Positions 40,198-47,368 of a stretch of 57,640 nt of DNA are shown in pieces. The translations under genes were made by a program, and so were the position numbers. Within the stretch, counting starts at the first letter, position 1. The number at the start of each line of letters is the position of its first letter. This DNA comes from a virus, in the IMG/VR virus record IMGVR_UViG_3300035703_000108, positions 1-57,640 of that record, one strand, 5' to 3'. The notes beneath the pieces were generated by a model. It ran no database searches. It had not been told where the DNA came from and worked only from the letters and a program-made list of their open reading frames with translations.

Positions 40198-40493
40198 AGA
40201 CCGAGATCATCCTAGCCTGCGCGCGCCTGTTCAACGTGCCCACCGCTCGCCTCAAGGGCTATGCCCGCTGCGATGGCGCCAAGGAGGCGCGCTTCGCCCT
40301 CTACCGGGCGCTGCACTCGCGGGGCAACTCGTACTCGGCGATCGGCGTCATGCTCGACCGCGACCACTCAACGATCCTGCACGGCGTGCGTGAGGCGGAC
40401 GCGATGATGGCAGCGTGCCCTGAGTATGCAGCCAAGGTGGCCGAGCTGACCGCATGGCGCCCGGCGTACTTCAATCAGAAAGACCCGACATGA
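40194..40493 (+). CDS. Stand-alone DnaA domain IV-like DNA-binding protein (99 aa)
   Basis: After an N-terminal helix (KTEIILACARLFNVPTARLK) the protein has KEARFALYRALHSRGNSYSA and IGVMLDRDHSTILHGVREAD. The D-R-D-H-S-T-[IV]-L-H block is the signature of the DnaA C-terminal (domain IV) helix-turn-helix that reads DnaA boxes. No ATPase domain is present. It could bind the host or phage origin, compete with DnaA, or recruit the primase-helicase. It lies in the early block ahead of the replication core. Confidence 0.7.
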   Translation: MKTEIILACARLFNVPTARLKGYARCDGAKEARFALYRALHSRGNSYSAIGVMLDRDHSTILHGVREADAMMAACPEYAAKVAELTAWRPAYFNQKDPT

Positions 40494-40741
40494 AGATCGA
40501 CAAAGACATACCCGTCCCCGCACGCAGACGCATCACAGCCGTAGGCATAGAGCATCTCGACGCGATGGACGTGGGCGACAGCATCGGCGTGCCGCTACCC
40601 AAGGAGTACCGCGCCAAGCCTACTGTGTGGGCTGGCACCAACCGCCTGCGCAACGCCGCCTATCAGTACGGCAAGCGCACGGGCAAGAAGTTCACCGTGC
40701 GGGCCATGCCCAACGAGATCAGAGTGTGGAGAGTATTATGA
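40490..40741 (+). CDS. Small basic early protein (83 aa)
   Basis: Starts MKIDKDIPVPARRRITAVGI, then EHLDAMDVGDSIGVPLPKEY, with a basic C-terminal helix/strand (NAAYQYGKRTGKKFTVRAMP). I recognise it as a DUF7303-like protein by memory, with low certainty. Overlaps neighbours by ATGA junctions. Function unknown. Confidence 0.5.
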   Translation: MKIDKDIPVPARRRITAVGIEHLDAMDVGDSIGVPLPKEYRAKPTVWAGTNRLRNAAYQYGKRTGKKFTVRAMPNEIRVWRVL

Positions 40742-41025
40742 GCGATTATCTGAAGGTCGATCAAATGCACAAGACCAAGATGCGGAACGGCAGCGAGATG
40801 CTGCTGGACGCCCTGCGCAACCAGCACCCGCGCATCGTCGCCCACCTGACCAAAGCCAAGCGCGAGGAAGGAAACGAAGTGGAACAGCCCAAGTTCGTCG
40901 CGGCCCACCGGCCCCACCCCAACCGTCGCACCACCAGCGACAGCGTGTGGCCCCTGCGCCGCGCTGACGGGCAGACCTACGCCGCGACGCAGCCGCACTA
41001 CCAGCCGAAGGTGACCAAGCCATGA
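40738..41025 (+). CDS. Early protein of unknown function (95 aa)
   Basis: Start MSDYLKVDQMHKTKMRNGSE; the C-terminal half is Pro/Arg/His-rich and probably disordered (AAHRPHPNRRTTSDSVWPLR). No domain is recognised. Coupled to both neighbours by start/stop overlap. Confidence 0.45.
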   Translation: MSDYLKVDQMHKTKMRNGSEMLLDALRNQHPRIVAHLTKAKREEGNEVEQPKFVAAHRPHPNRRTTSDSVWPLRRADGQTYAATQPHYQPKVTKP

Positions 41026-41126
41026 TCCGCCCGCCCGATGACCGCGCCACCAGCCTCGCATGGATCGTGAACATATGCCTAGCCGTCACCTTGTGGATCG
41101 GCGTGATCGGGTGGCTGGCGTCATGA
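41022..41126 (+). CDS. Small membrane protein (34 aa)
   Basis: MIRPPDDRATSLAWIVNICL then AVTLWIGVIGWLAS: one membrane span of about 22 residues. ATG overlaps the previous stop. Probably one of a pair with the next gene, which also spans the membrane. Confidence 0.5.
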   Translation: MIRPPDDRATSLAWIVNICLAVTLWIGVIGWLAS

Positions 41127-41290
41127 GCAACAACACACTCATCGCCGTCGCGCTTGTGGCGACCATTTCGTGGCTTGCCTTCCTGTGGGGCGGCACGGTC
41201 TACCTCGTCGGCTGGCACGGCTGGTCGCCGTGGTGGTTCATCCTGACGCTGCTTCTGTCCGAGGGCACCAAAGTGAAGGCGAAATCATGA
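41123..41290 (+). CDS. Small membrane protein (55 aa)
   Basis: MSNNTLIAVALVATISWLAF followed by LWGGTVYLVGWHGWSPWWFI: two adjacent hydrophobic segments, Trp-rich, then a short Lys tail. Early membrane peptides of this sort sometimes alter the host envelope or exclude other phages. No evidence selects a function. Confidence 0.5.
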   Translation: MSNNTLIAVALVATISWLAFLWGGTVYLVGWHGWSPWWFILTLLLSEGTKVKAKS

Positions 41291-41412
41291 TCCCCGCCGC
41301 GCACCTCGACCGCTGGGCCGAGAGGCAGGCCGACTACATGGCCGAGATACGCCGCCGCGCATGGCTGCGTGAGCATATGCCAGAACTGATTGATGAGGGA
41401 GATGAGTGGTGA
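41287..41412 (+). CDS. Small helical protein (41 aa)
   Basis: MIPAAHLDRWAERQADYMAE then IRRRAWLREHMPELIDEGDEW. The HMPELIDE segment and its DNA (41374-41396) recur exactly at the start of the 110-aa gene, which marks a recombination joint. Confidence 0.45.
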   Translation: MIPAAHLDRWAERQADYMAEIRRRAWLREHMPELIDEGDEW

Positions 41413-41745
41413 AGATTGAAATTGCGACTGACATTCCAATCCCGCTGAGCGGGCCTGATATGGTCGGGAATGTCTACCCAGTGCGCGGCGGGTTTGGCGC
41501 TCGCAACGGGCATATGCACGTCATTATTGCCCATTATGACAAGGTGCAGGGGTGTTGCCGATATTCGGGCTACTGCACCGTGACAGTCGATTGCGACGGC
41601 GAGATCGTCGGAGCGAATAATTACGCGACGCACTACTTCGACAACAAGGTGCCGATGGCGAAGGTCGAAGGTTTGGATGATGTCGCACTCGTTATGAGGT
41701 CGCTGTGACGCAATCTGCTACACATATGCCAGAACTGATTGATGA
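41374..41745. repeat. 23-base exact repeat pair (41374-41396, 41723-41745)
   Basis: CATATGCCAGAACTGATTGA plus TGA occurs at both places, at the end of one small gene and the start of another, encoding HMPELIDE each time. It suggests gene exchange or duplication by recombination at shared ends. Confidence 0.7.
41409..41708 (+). CDS. Early beta-rich protein of unknown function (99 aa)
   Basis: A GTG start (two GTG codons are adjacent, 41406 and 41409; the second overlaps the previous TGA). VKIEIATDIPIPLSGPDMVG is followed by HVIIAHYDKVQGCCRYSGYC (Cys cluster) and a beta-rich end. No family recognised; a Cys pair could bind metal. Translation coupled to neighbours. Confidence 0.45.
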   Translation: MKIEIATDIPIPLSGPDMVGNVYPVRGGFGARNGHMHVIIAHYDKVQGCCRYSGYCTVTVDCDGEIVGANNYATHYFDNKVPMAKVEGLDDVALVMRSL

Positions 41746-42037
41746 AGCAATTGCAGCGTGGATCTGCCGCGCCGCCGCCGACACCATCGAAGCCCAAGCG
41801 GCTGAGATCGAGGAACTCAAAAGCTGGAAGGCGGCAGAGGACGCGCATCATCACGCAATGCGGGCTGAGATCGAGCGGCTGCGTGAGGCGCTGCGGGAAA
41901 TGTTTGAAGCCGTATGCGGTGAGACTGGGTTCGCCCAAGCCGTGAGAGCCGAAAGCGGTTTCGCGTATCCATGGCCTGCGCTTGATATTGCTGAAGCAAT
42001 GGCCCGCGCAGCATTAAAGGAGAAGAGTGGTGAGTGA
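41705..42037 (+). CDS. Coiled-coil small protein (110 aa)
   Basis: GTG start overlapping the previous stop. The first 20 residues contain the duplicated HMPELIDE block, then a coiled coil (DTIEAQAAEIEELKSWKAAE) and helical end. An ATG at 41726 inside the repeat is an alternative start. Function unknown. Confidence 0.45.
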   Translation: MTQSATHMPELIDEAIAAWICRAAADTIEAQAAEIEELKSWKAAEDAHHHAMRAEIERLREALREMFEAVCGETGFAQAVRAESGFAYPWPALDIAEAMARAALKEKSGE

Positions 42038-42212
42038 GATTAAGAAAGACCCTATCGTTGTCCCCTCCGGCTGGGAGTGGGTAAATATCAGCGATGAAGA
42101 CGCAGTAGTTTTCACTGACCACAGCCATCGCGACATCCTACGCTTCGTCATCAGCGAATTGGGCGAAGAGATCAGGTTTCATGTCGATGACCTGCTGGGA
42201 GAGACGGAATGA
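42030..42212 (+). CDS. Small acidic protein ending GETE (60 aa)
   Basis: GTG at 42030 (another GTG at 42027) behind AAAGGAGAAGAG. VSEIKKDPIVVPSGWEWVNI then beta/alpha structure, ending LLGETE. The GAGACGGAATGA junction at its end is shared with other genes of this region (see the cassette finding). Confidence 0.45.
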   Translation: MSEIKKDPIVVPSGWEWVNISDEDAVVFTDHSHRDILRFVISELGEEIRFHVDDLLGETE

Positions 42213-42481
42213 CCCACAAGAAAACACCGCCCGACTGGGTGCTCCGCGAGGCGGAAAAGCGGGCCGGAATTAACCTTCCGCTACCCCCATTGACTTACCT
42301 TAACGGCGGAGCATTTGCCGCCCTCTGCGAAATGATCGAACGCTACGAGCAGCCACCCGTGGATCGCAAGCTGCTGTGTGCGCGTGAGGCGGCTAAAGAG
42401 TATGGATACGATCAGGGGGACTTGGCGGAAAACGCTTGCCGCCGCGCCATCGAACTTTGGGAAGGAGGGTTTGGGAAATGA
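42209..42481 (+). CDS. Small protein, cassette paralogue A (90 aa)
   Basis: The start MTHKKTPPDWVLREAEKRAG is colinear with the 97-aa gene at 42834. Shared blocks are K-x-TPP-[DE]-WVL, CEMIERYEQPP, RKLLCARE and AIEL[WY]EGGFGK. The core helix CEMIERYEQPPVDRKLLCAR is strongly kept. Function unknown; duplication is certain. Confidence 0.55.
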   Translation: MTHKKTPPDWVLREAEKRAGINLPLPPLTYLNGGAFAALCEMIERYEQPPVDRKLLCAREAAKEYGYDQGDLAENACRRAIELWEGGFGK

Positions 42482-42837
42482 CCGAGAACATCAACAGCGA
42501 AGCCCTCGACAAGCTGTTCGAGATCGACGGAGAGCTTTGGGGCAGTCCGAGCCTTGTCCGCATGGCCCGTATCCGTGCCAGCATCCTCCACTCATTTTCC
42601 GCTTGGGGCTGCAGTGACGACGGCGCGTTGATCGGTGCGCTTGCTGATGAGGTGGAGCGGCTGCGGCGCGTTGTAATCGATGTTGCGGCTTCCCTTGCTG
42701 CGGCAATCAGCCTGCTTGAGCGCGGTGGTAAGGCGGCGAAGAAAGCCGCACCGTCTGACCTTATGTTTGACCAGATGGTGCGGGATTACACGGCCAGCCT
42801 TGAGGATGCCCGCGCCGCATTAGGAGAGACGGAATGA
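42478..42837 (+). CDS. Helical protein, cassette spacer (119 aa)
   Basis: MTENINSEALDKLFEIDGEL, then helical ADEVERLRRVVIDVAASLAA and EDARAALGETE. An A/L/E-rich coiled coil lies at 60-90. It lies between the two paralogous cassettes and ends in the shared RAALGETE block. Function unknown. Confidence 0.45.
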   Translation: MTENINSEALDKLFEIDGELWGSPSLVRMARIRASILHSFSAWGCSDDGALIGALADEVERLRRVVIDVAASLAAAISLLERGGKAAKKAAPSDLMFDQMVRDYTASLEDARAALGETE

Positions 42838-43127
42838 TTGACAAGCAAACACCGCCCGAATGGGTGCTACTCGAAGCTGCGAAGCGGATCGGCAAGCAAA
42901 GCCTCAACACTGATCGTCTGCCGGAACTTTATGCCTCGACTTGCAACATGGGCAAAGCCGTCCGCGCACTCTGCGACATGATCGAACGCTACGAGCAGCC
43001 GCCACCAGATCGCAAGCTGCTGTGTGCCCGTGAGGTTATGAAATACTGGACAGATGTGAACGAGGAAGAAGCGCAAGCCGCTTGTATCCGCGCCATCGAA
43101 CTCTACGAAGGGGGGTTTGGGAAATGA
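42834..43127 (+). CDS. Small protein, cassette paralogue B (97 aa)
   Basis: MIDKQTPPEWVLLEAAKRIG matches paralogue A, as do CDMIERYEQPPPDRKLLCAR and the AIELYEGGFGK end. The middle differs. The two copies show a duplicated gene with flanking linkers (GGGTTTGGGAAATGA at the end of both). Confidence 0.55.
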   Translation: MIDKQTPPEWVLLEAAKRIGKQSLNTDRLPELYASTCNMGKAVRALCDMIERYEQPPPDRKLLCAREVMKYWTDVNEEEAQAACIRAIELYEGGFGK

Positions 43128-43336
43128 CAACACCGAAGGACGTGGTCGGGTTTTTGAATTATCTATTTAGCCTGCGCTTCAGCTACGCCGACTTGGTCGC
43201 AATCATAATGCCAGTCTCTGTTCTGAAGGGGTTTGGCACGTTGGCTGTCTTTGCCGTCATCTTCTTTTGGCTAAAGGGCAACAACGTTGTGAGGAACCGC
43301 CTCGCAGTCCGCGCCGCATTAGGAGAGACGGAATGA
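43124..43336 (+). CDS. Small membrane protein ending GETE (70 aa)
   Basis: MTTPKDVVGFLNYLFSLRFS, then a membrane segment (LKGFGTLAVFAVIFFWLK, about 37-54), then RNRLAVRAALGETE. Its RAALGETE tail matches that of the 119-aa gene. The membrane span is seen; function unknown. Confidence 0.5.
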   Translation: MTTPKDVVGFLNYLFSLRFSYADLVAIIMPVSVLKGFGTLAVFAVIFFWLKGNNVVRNRLAVRAALGETE

Positions 43337-43563
43337 CAACACCGAAAGTCAACTGGTCGGAGAAAGATCAATTCTACTGGCTGCGCGGTGCCTTTGACGA
43401 GGTGCTGACGTTCGACAGTGTCCTCGACGCGCAGGCCGCTGCCCGCGAGATCGAGATCGATAACGCCGTGAAGGCGCGCGAGGCGCTGATCATGAAGTGG
43501 CTGCGCAGGCACGGGATGCGGCAGACGGCCATGATGCTTCAAAAGGGAGAACACCTGAAATGA
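43333..43563 (+). CDS. Small helical protein (76 aa)
   Basis: MTTPKVNWSEKDQFYWLRGA begins like the previous gene (MTTPK). DAQAAAREIEIDNAVKAREA follows and a basic helix (LRRHGMRQTAMMLQKGE) ends it. Coupled to the next gene by ATGA. Function unknown. Confidence 0.45.
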   Translation: MTTPKVNWSEKDQFYWLRGAFDEVLTFDSVLDAQAAAREIEIDNAVKAREALIMKWLRRHGMRQTAMMLQKGEHLK

Positions 43564-43763
43564 CCGCACAGGACGAGCGCGCAAAGGTGGTGGCGTGGTT
43601 GAGGGGCGATGCTGCCAAGATGCGGCAAGAAATGTCACGCCTTCATTCCCGCAAGAAGCTGACACCGCTGATGACAGTGCAATGGGAAGATTTAATCCAA
43701 CTCAAGGTGGGTATAGCCGACGCCATCGAACGCGGCGACCACCTCAAGGAAAAGACGGAATGA
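43560..43763 (+). CDS. Small helical protein (67 aa)
   Basis: MTAQDERAKVVAWLRGDAAK, then LTPLMTVQWEDLIQLKVGIA; ends GDHLKEKTE. Charged helical protein with no domain known to me. Its ending AAGACGGAATGA is a variant of the shared junction. Confidence 0.45.
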   Translation: MTAQDERAKVVAWLRGDAAKMRQEMSRLHSRKKLTPLMTVQWEDLIQLKVGIADAIERGDHLKEKTE

Positions 43764-43882
43764 CCGACGTAGCATCAATCCTCGCCTGCTATCGCAGCGG
43801 GCAGATCAGTGAGGCCGAGATGGTGGACATCTGCCGTGAATGGCCGGAAGTTGAAGAAGCTTTGAAGGAGAACACGAAATGA
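43760..43882 (+). CDS. Tiny protein (40 aa)
   Basis: MTDVASILACYRSGQISEAE then MVDICREWPEVEEALKENTK. Acidic, two Cys, helical. Overlaps neighbours by ATGA. Function unknown. Confidence 0.45.
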   Translation: MTDVASILACYRSGQISEAEMVDICREWPEVEEALKENTK

Positions 43883-44058
43883 AGAAGATCGTTATCGCAG
43901 CCGCTTTGGCCCTGACCGCCACGCCCGTGGCGGCACAGCAGATGACCTACTACCTGACCGCGCAGTGGTATGAGAACGGCCAGCAGATGTGCAAATACGG
44001 CAACGGCACCGTGTTGAACATGGGCTATCGCCTCTGCCCACTCAGCATCAAGGGCTAG
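43879..44058 (+). CDS. Small secreted phage protein with signal peptide (59 aa)
   Basis: MKKIVIAAALALTATPVAAQ is a clear Sec signal peptide (Lys start, Ala/Leu core, P-V-A-A-Q cleavage region near residues 18-20). The mature part (QMTYYLTAQWYENGQQMCKY ... TVLNMGYRLCPLSIKG) has two Cys and would fold with one disulphide outside the cytoplasm. I know similar QWYENG-x2-MCKY-NGTVLN peptides in other phages but no function. A periplasmic role such as superinfection exclusion is possible. Confidence 0.65.
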   Translation: MKKIVIAAALALTATPVAAQQMTYYLTAQWYENGQQMCKYGNGTVLNMGYRLCPLSIKG

Positions 44059-44062
44059 TGGG

Positions 44063-44191
44063 ATGACCAGCGGCAACTGGCTGGCGCTGTTCATGCTGGG
44101 TGTGGTGGGGGTGACTGTTTACGGCATCCTCACGCGCCCAGAGATTAGCTTGGAAGAAATCGAAGAACTGGAAGAGGACTGGTGGTCATGA
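44063..44191 (+). CDS. Small membrane protein (42 aa)
   Basis: MTSGNWLALFMLGVVGVTVY then GILTRPEISLEEIEELEEDWW: one membrane segment and an acidic cytoplasmic tail. ATG four bases after the previous stop; its stop overlaps the next ATG. Function unknown. Confidence 0.5.
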   Translation: MTSGNWLALFMLGVVGVTVYGILTRPEISLEEIEELEEDWWS

Positions 44192-44478
44192 CACTTAAGG
44201 ACATAATCAACCCGTGGGGCGCGCTGAAGAAGGCACGTCGGGACGCCGAGTACAACAAGGACGTATCGCGGGTCTTCAGCGAAGAGGTCGAACGCATCGC
44301 GGAAGCGCGGGACATCGACGCGAAGGCGCACGCCCTCAAGGTCAAGAACCTGCGCGCCGAAATTCGCAGGCTTGAAGAAGTCATCGCCAGCGGGCACTAT
44401 CGCAACCCCGAAACGGGGCGTCTGGGCCGCAAGGGGGAGATGTTCCCGTCGAGCGGCAAGACTGGGGGGAAAGCATGA
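44188..44478 (+). CDS. Charged helical protein (96 aa)
   Basis: MTLKDIINPWGALKKARRDA, then an extended charged helix (VFSEEVERIAEARDIDAKAH, KVKNLRAEIRRLEEVIASGH) with coiled-coil spacing. The C-terminus is Gly/Lys-rich. It precedes the Cro-like gene by ATGA. Function unknown. Confidence 0.5.
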   Translation: MTLKDIINPWGALKKARRDAEYNKDVSRVFSEEVERIAEARDIDAKAHALKVKNLRAEIRRLEEVIASGHYRNPETGRLGRKGEMFPSSGKTGGKA

Positions 44479-44717
44479 GCACGAAGGAAGATCGCGTCGC
44501 CGCGATCGACGAGGCCGTAAAGCGAGGGGGCGGCATCGTCGCCTTCTCGCGGCGCATGGGCGTAACGCACCAAGCCATATACAACTGGCGCAACAGGGGC
44601 TGGGCGCCCCTTCAGCGGGCAATCGCGATCGAGGCCATCTTCGGCATCAATCGTTACGAGACGATGGACCCGTCCGCAGCCCGCGTCCTTGCCGCGTCGC
44701 CAGACACCAGCGTCTGA
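44475..44717 (+). CDS. Cro/YdaS-like HTH regulator (80 aa)
   Basis: MSTKEDRVAAIDEAVKRGGG precedes the HTH pattern: GGIVAFSRRMGVTHQAIYNW with RNRGWAPLQRAIAIEAIFG. This layout (LA-x-MGVTxQAIxxWRxRG) is that of YdaS/Cro-type repressors. It lies 17 bases before the primase-helicase, so it may control the replication genes. No integrase accompanies it. Confidence 0.75.
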   Translation: MSTKEDRVAAIDEAVKRGGGIVAFSRRMGVTHQAIYNWRNRGWAPLQRAIAIEAIFGINRYETMDPSAARVLAASPDTSV

Positions 44718-44734
44718 CATAGAAGGGAGGGGAC

Positions 44735-46756
44735 ATGACCGCTGTGCGACGTATTTCACCACACCTACAAGACGTGCGCGTGCCCGAGCCGTTGCGGGAT
44801 CTGCCCTACTGGCTGATGTACCGGCTGGAGCAGTTTTCAGGCGAAGCGAAGCCACGCAAGATGCCCTACTGGGCAGACGGCGGTCGGCGCCACGGCGATC
44901 AGGGCAGCCCCTTCGACCTTGATCGGCTGACCACGTTTGCGGTCGCGCAGCGCGAGGCGATCCGCAAGGGCTTCGACGGCGTGGGCTTCGCGCACGTGTC
45001 GGGCGCAGGCATCATCACGCTCGACTTCGACAACTGCGTCACGGACGGCGTGGTGCGGCAGGACGTGCTCGATCTGGTCACCGGCACCTACGCCGAGTAC
45101 TCGCCCAGCGGCAACGGCATCCACGCCATCTTCACCGGCACGCCGGATCTCCTCCTCAACCACAAGCACAAGGGCGAGAACGGCGACTTCTCGGTCGAGG
45201 CGTTCAGTTCGACGGGCTTCACCACCTTCACCGGCTGGATGCTCGACCACATCGACCTCCTCGGCTACGAGGACAAGATCGCTCCGATCCCGCAGCCCGT
45301 GGTCGATGCATGCCGCAGCCGCTTCGGATCGACCGCAGCGGCCTTCGACCCCGATGATTTCATGGCCGGGCGCGAGCCGCGCTTGGGCCTCAGCGTCGAA
45401 GAGATGCAGACCTATATCAGCTACCTCGACCCGAGCATGGGCCGAGAGCCTTGGCTGCGCGTCGGTATGGCTCTCCACCACGAGACCGAGGGCGATGACA
45501 CCGGCTTCGACCTGTGGGACACGTGGTCAAGCGAAGGCGACACATACCCCAGCACCGAGGCGCTGCGGGCGCAGTGGGACAGTCTCAAGCCCTCGCCGGG
45601 CAAGAGGCAGGTCACGATGGCCTCAGTCATCAAGATGGCGAAGGATGCAGGCTACAGCGAGCGCAAGACGCCCACTGCGGAGCAGGTGCTGGCGAGAGTT
45701 GACGAGATCCTCGAAGAGCGCGGCGGGAGCAGCCGTTTCCCATCACGCTTCGCCCACGAGATGGCCGGTCAGGAGCCGATCAGGTGGCTGATCAAGGGCG
45801 TCGTGCCCAAGGCCGAGCTTATCATCCTCTACGGCGCGAGCGGGGCGGGCAAGACGTTCGTGGCGCTCGACCACGCCTTCGCGATCGCTCGCGGCGTTGA
45901 CTGGCGCGGCAGGCGCGTGGATCAGGGCGTTGTCGTGATCATCGCCGCAGAGGGCGGCAAGGGCGTCGCCCAGCGACTGCAAGCCTACGCGCAGTATCAC
46001 GGCATCGATCTGCGCGATGTGCCTAACCTGCGCATCATCACCGCCGCACCGAACTTCCTTGAAGGCGACGACATCGCCGAAGTCATCGCTGAGCTTCAGT
46101 CGATCGGCGGCGTGTCGTGCGTCATGGTTGACACGCTCGCGCAGGTCACGCCGGGTGCGAACGAGAACACGTCGGAGGACATGGGCCGCGCGCTGTCCAA
46201 CGTGCGCCTCATCCACCGCGCCACTGACGCTACCGTCTACGGCATCCACCACGCGGGCAAGGATCTCAGCCGTGGCTCGCGTGGCTGGTCGGGCCTCAAG
46301 GCCGCAGCCGACGCGCAGATTGAGGTGCTGCGCCACGAAGGCGGCGACCGCGAAATCCACATCGAGAAGATGAAGGACGGCGAGGATGGCCTGCGCTGGG
46401 GCTTCAAGCTTGAGGTGGTCGATCTGGGCGTGGACTACGACGGCGATCCCGTAACGAGCTGCGTCGCGATCGAGAGCGACATGCCCACGCGCAAGCCGGA
46501 CGCGGACGACCGCAAGGGTCTCAAGCGTCGCGGTCGCGTGGAGAACCACATCCTCGAAGTGATGTCGATGTTCGGCGAGCAGAGCATCGTCAAGGCCGAG
46601 GAACTCATCCAGCGGGCTGTGGAGACGATGCCCTTGCCGGATGATGGCAAGCGCGACACGCGCCGCCAAACCATCGTGCGCGCCCTGAACGGCCTCAGCC
46701 GCGAGAAGGACGGCCCCCTCAAGGTCGAGGGCGGGATGATCATCTTCTACGAATAA
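44735..46756 (+). CDS. Primase-helicase: AEP-like primase, PriCT-2 and RepA/AAA_25 ATPase (673 aa)
   Basis: The N-terminal AEP primase-like domain (about 20-190) has LDFDNCVTDG (D-x-D, 96-105) and YSPSGNGIHAIF (122-133), as in NrS-1-type primase-polymerases. A PriCT-2-like part follows (YLDPSMGREPWLRVGMALHH and DLWDTWSSEG, 230-268). A RecA-like helicase has Walker A YGASGAGKTF (about 366-375) and Walker B SCVMVDTLAQ (about 460). The C-terminal winged-helix segment (600-673, KRDTRRQTIVRALNGLSR) is shared with the 197-aa protein at 34392. It should prime and unwind phage DNA. GGAGGGGAC ribosome-binding site upstream. Confidence 0.85.
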   Translation: MTAVRRISPHLQDVRVPEPLRDLPYWLMYRLEQFSGEAKPRKMPYWADGGRRHGDQGSPFDLDRLTTFAVAQREAIRKGFDGVGFAHVSGAGIITLDFDNCVTDGVVRQDVLDLVTGTYAEYSPSGNGIHAIFTGTPDLLLNHKHKGENGDFSVEAFSSTGFTTFTGWMLDHIDLLGYEDKIAPIPQPVVDACRSRFGSTAAAFDPDDFMAGREPRLGLSVEEMQTYISYLDPSMGREPWLRVGMALHHETEGDDTGFDLWDTWSSEGDTYPSTEALRAQWDSLKPSPGKRQVTMASVIKMAKDAGYSERKTPTAEQVLARVDEILEERGGSSRFPSRFAHEMAGQEPIRWLIKGVVPKAELIILYGASGAGKTFVALDHAFAIARGVDWRGRRVDQGVVVIIAAEGGKGVAQRLQAYAQYHGIDLRDVPNLRIITAAPNFLEGDDIAEVIAELQSIGGVSCVMVDTLAQVTPGANENTSEDMGRALSNVRLIHRATDATVYGIHHAGKDLSRGSRGWSGLKAAADAQIEVLRHEGGDREIHIEKMKDGEDGLRWGFKLEVVDLGVDYDGDPVTSCVAIESDMPTRKPDADDRKGLKRRGRVENHILEVMSMFGEQSIVKAEELIQRAVETMPLPDDGKRDTRRQTIVRALNGLSREKDGPLKVEGGMIIFYE

Positions 46757-46789
46757 ACACCTATACCGTAATTTTTTGCACGTTTGCTG

Positions 46790-46828
46790 TTGCAATCCCA
46801 GATTACGGCATTACATAGACGTTATCAG
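46790..46828 (+). promoter_or_regulatory. Early promoter copy 4
   Basis: TTGCAA (46790-46795), 16 bases, TACATA (46812-46817), six bases, ATCAGCAACGCA from 46824, then TACAGGAGCAAACACA before the ATG at 46852. An A/T tract (CCGTAATTTTTTGCACG) lies upstream. This is the best -10 of the set. Confidence 0.7.
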
Positions 46829-46851
46829 CAACGCATACAGGAGCAAACACA

Positions 46852-47169
46852 ATGGCTACCAACCCCAACACTATCGACTTCACCACCGCCATCGTTGACC
46901 GTCTGGGCGACATCAAAGCGCAGATCGCCGACCTCAAGAAGATCGAGGCCGATCTGGTCGAGCGCGTCACCGACGCCGCCGGTGAAGATGCCATCGATGG
47001 CCGCTTCTTCCGCGCCACCGTCTCGCAGGTCGCTGAGCGCAGCTCGACCGACCCCAAGGCGATGGAAGCCAAGCTCCGCGAGCTGGGCGTTGACGGTCGC
47101 TGGTTCAGCAAGAACCAGAAGGTCAGCAAGGGCTACACGACCGTCAAGGTCGTGGCCCGCAAGTCGTAA
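46852..47169 (+). CDS. Early protein behind promoter copy 4 (105 aa)
   Basis: MATNPNTIDFTTAIVDRLGD, then a coiled coil (IKAQIADLKKIEADLVERVT) and a C-terminal WFSKNQKVSKGYTTVKVVAR strand pair. Coiled-coil plus basic tail suggests a DNA-associated protein. I have seen similar small proteins beside DUF2815 and DUF2800 genes. Function unknown. Confidence 0.5.
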   Translation: MATNPNTIDFTTAIVDRLGDIKAQIADLKKIEADLVERVTDAAGEDAIDGRFFRATVSQVAERSSTDPKAMEAKLRELGVDGRWFSKNQKVSKGYTTVKVVARKS

Positions 47170-47180
47170 GGGAGGCGAGC

Positions 47181-47357
47181 GTGCAGGAAGTTCTCGCAGC
47201 AGAATACACGACGGGTACCAACCGGTACCCGCCGACCCTCTACATCAACCGGATCGCGGACGGGCGTCGCTCGAACATCTTCGCCTTCAACGTTTCGGGC
47301 AAGCGCGAAGCGCGCCAGCTCGCCAAACATTACGGCGCCACGCCGTGGAATTTCTAA
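47181..47357 (+). CDS. Small conserved early protein (58 aa)
   Basis: GTG start after GGGAGGCGAGC. VQEVLAAEYTTGTNRYPPTL then YINRIADGRRSNIFAFNVSG and KREARQLAKHYGATPWNF. The KREARQLAKxxxATPWNF end is familiar from other phages. Function unknown. Confidence 0.55.
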   Translation: MQEVLAAEYTTGTNRYPPTLYINRIADGRRSNIFAFNVSGKREARQLAKHYGATPWNF

Positions 47358-47368
47358 GGAGACAGACC

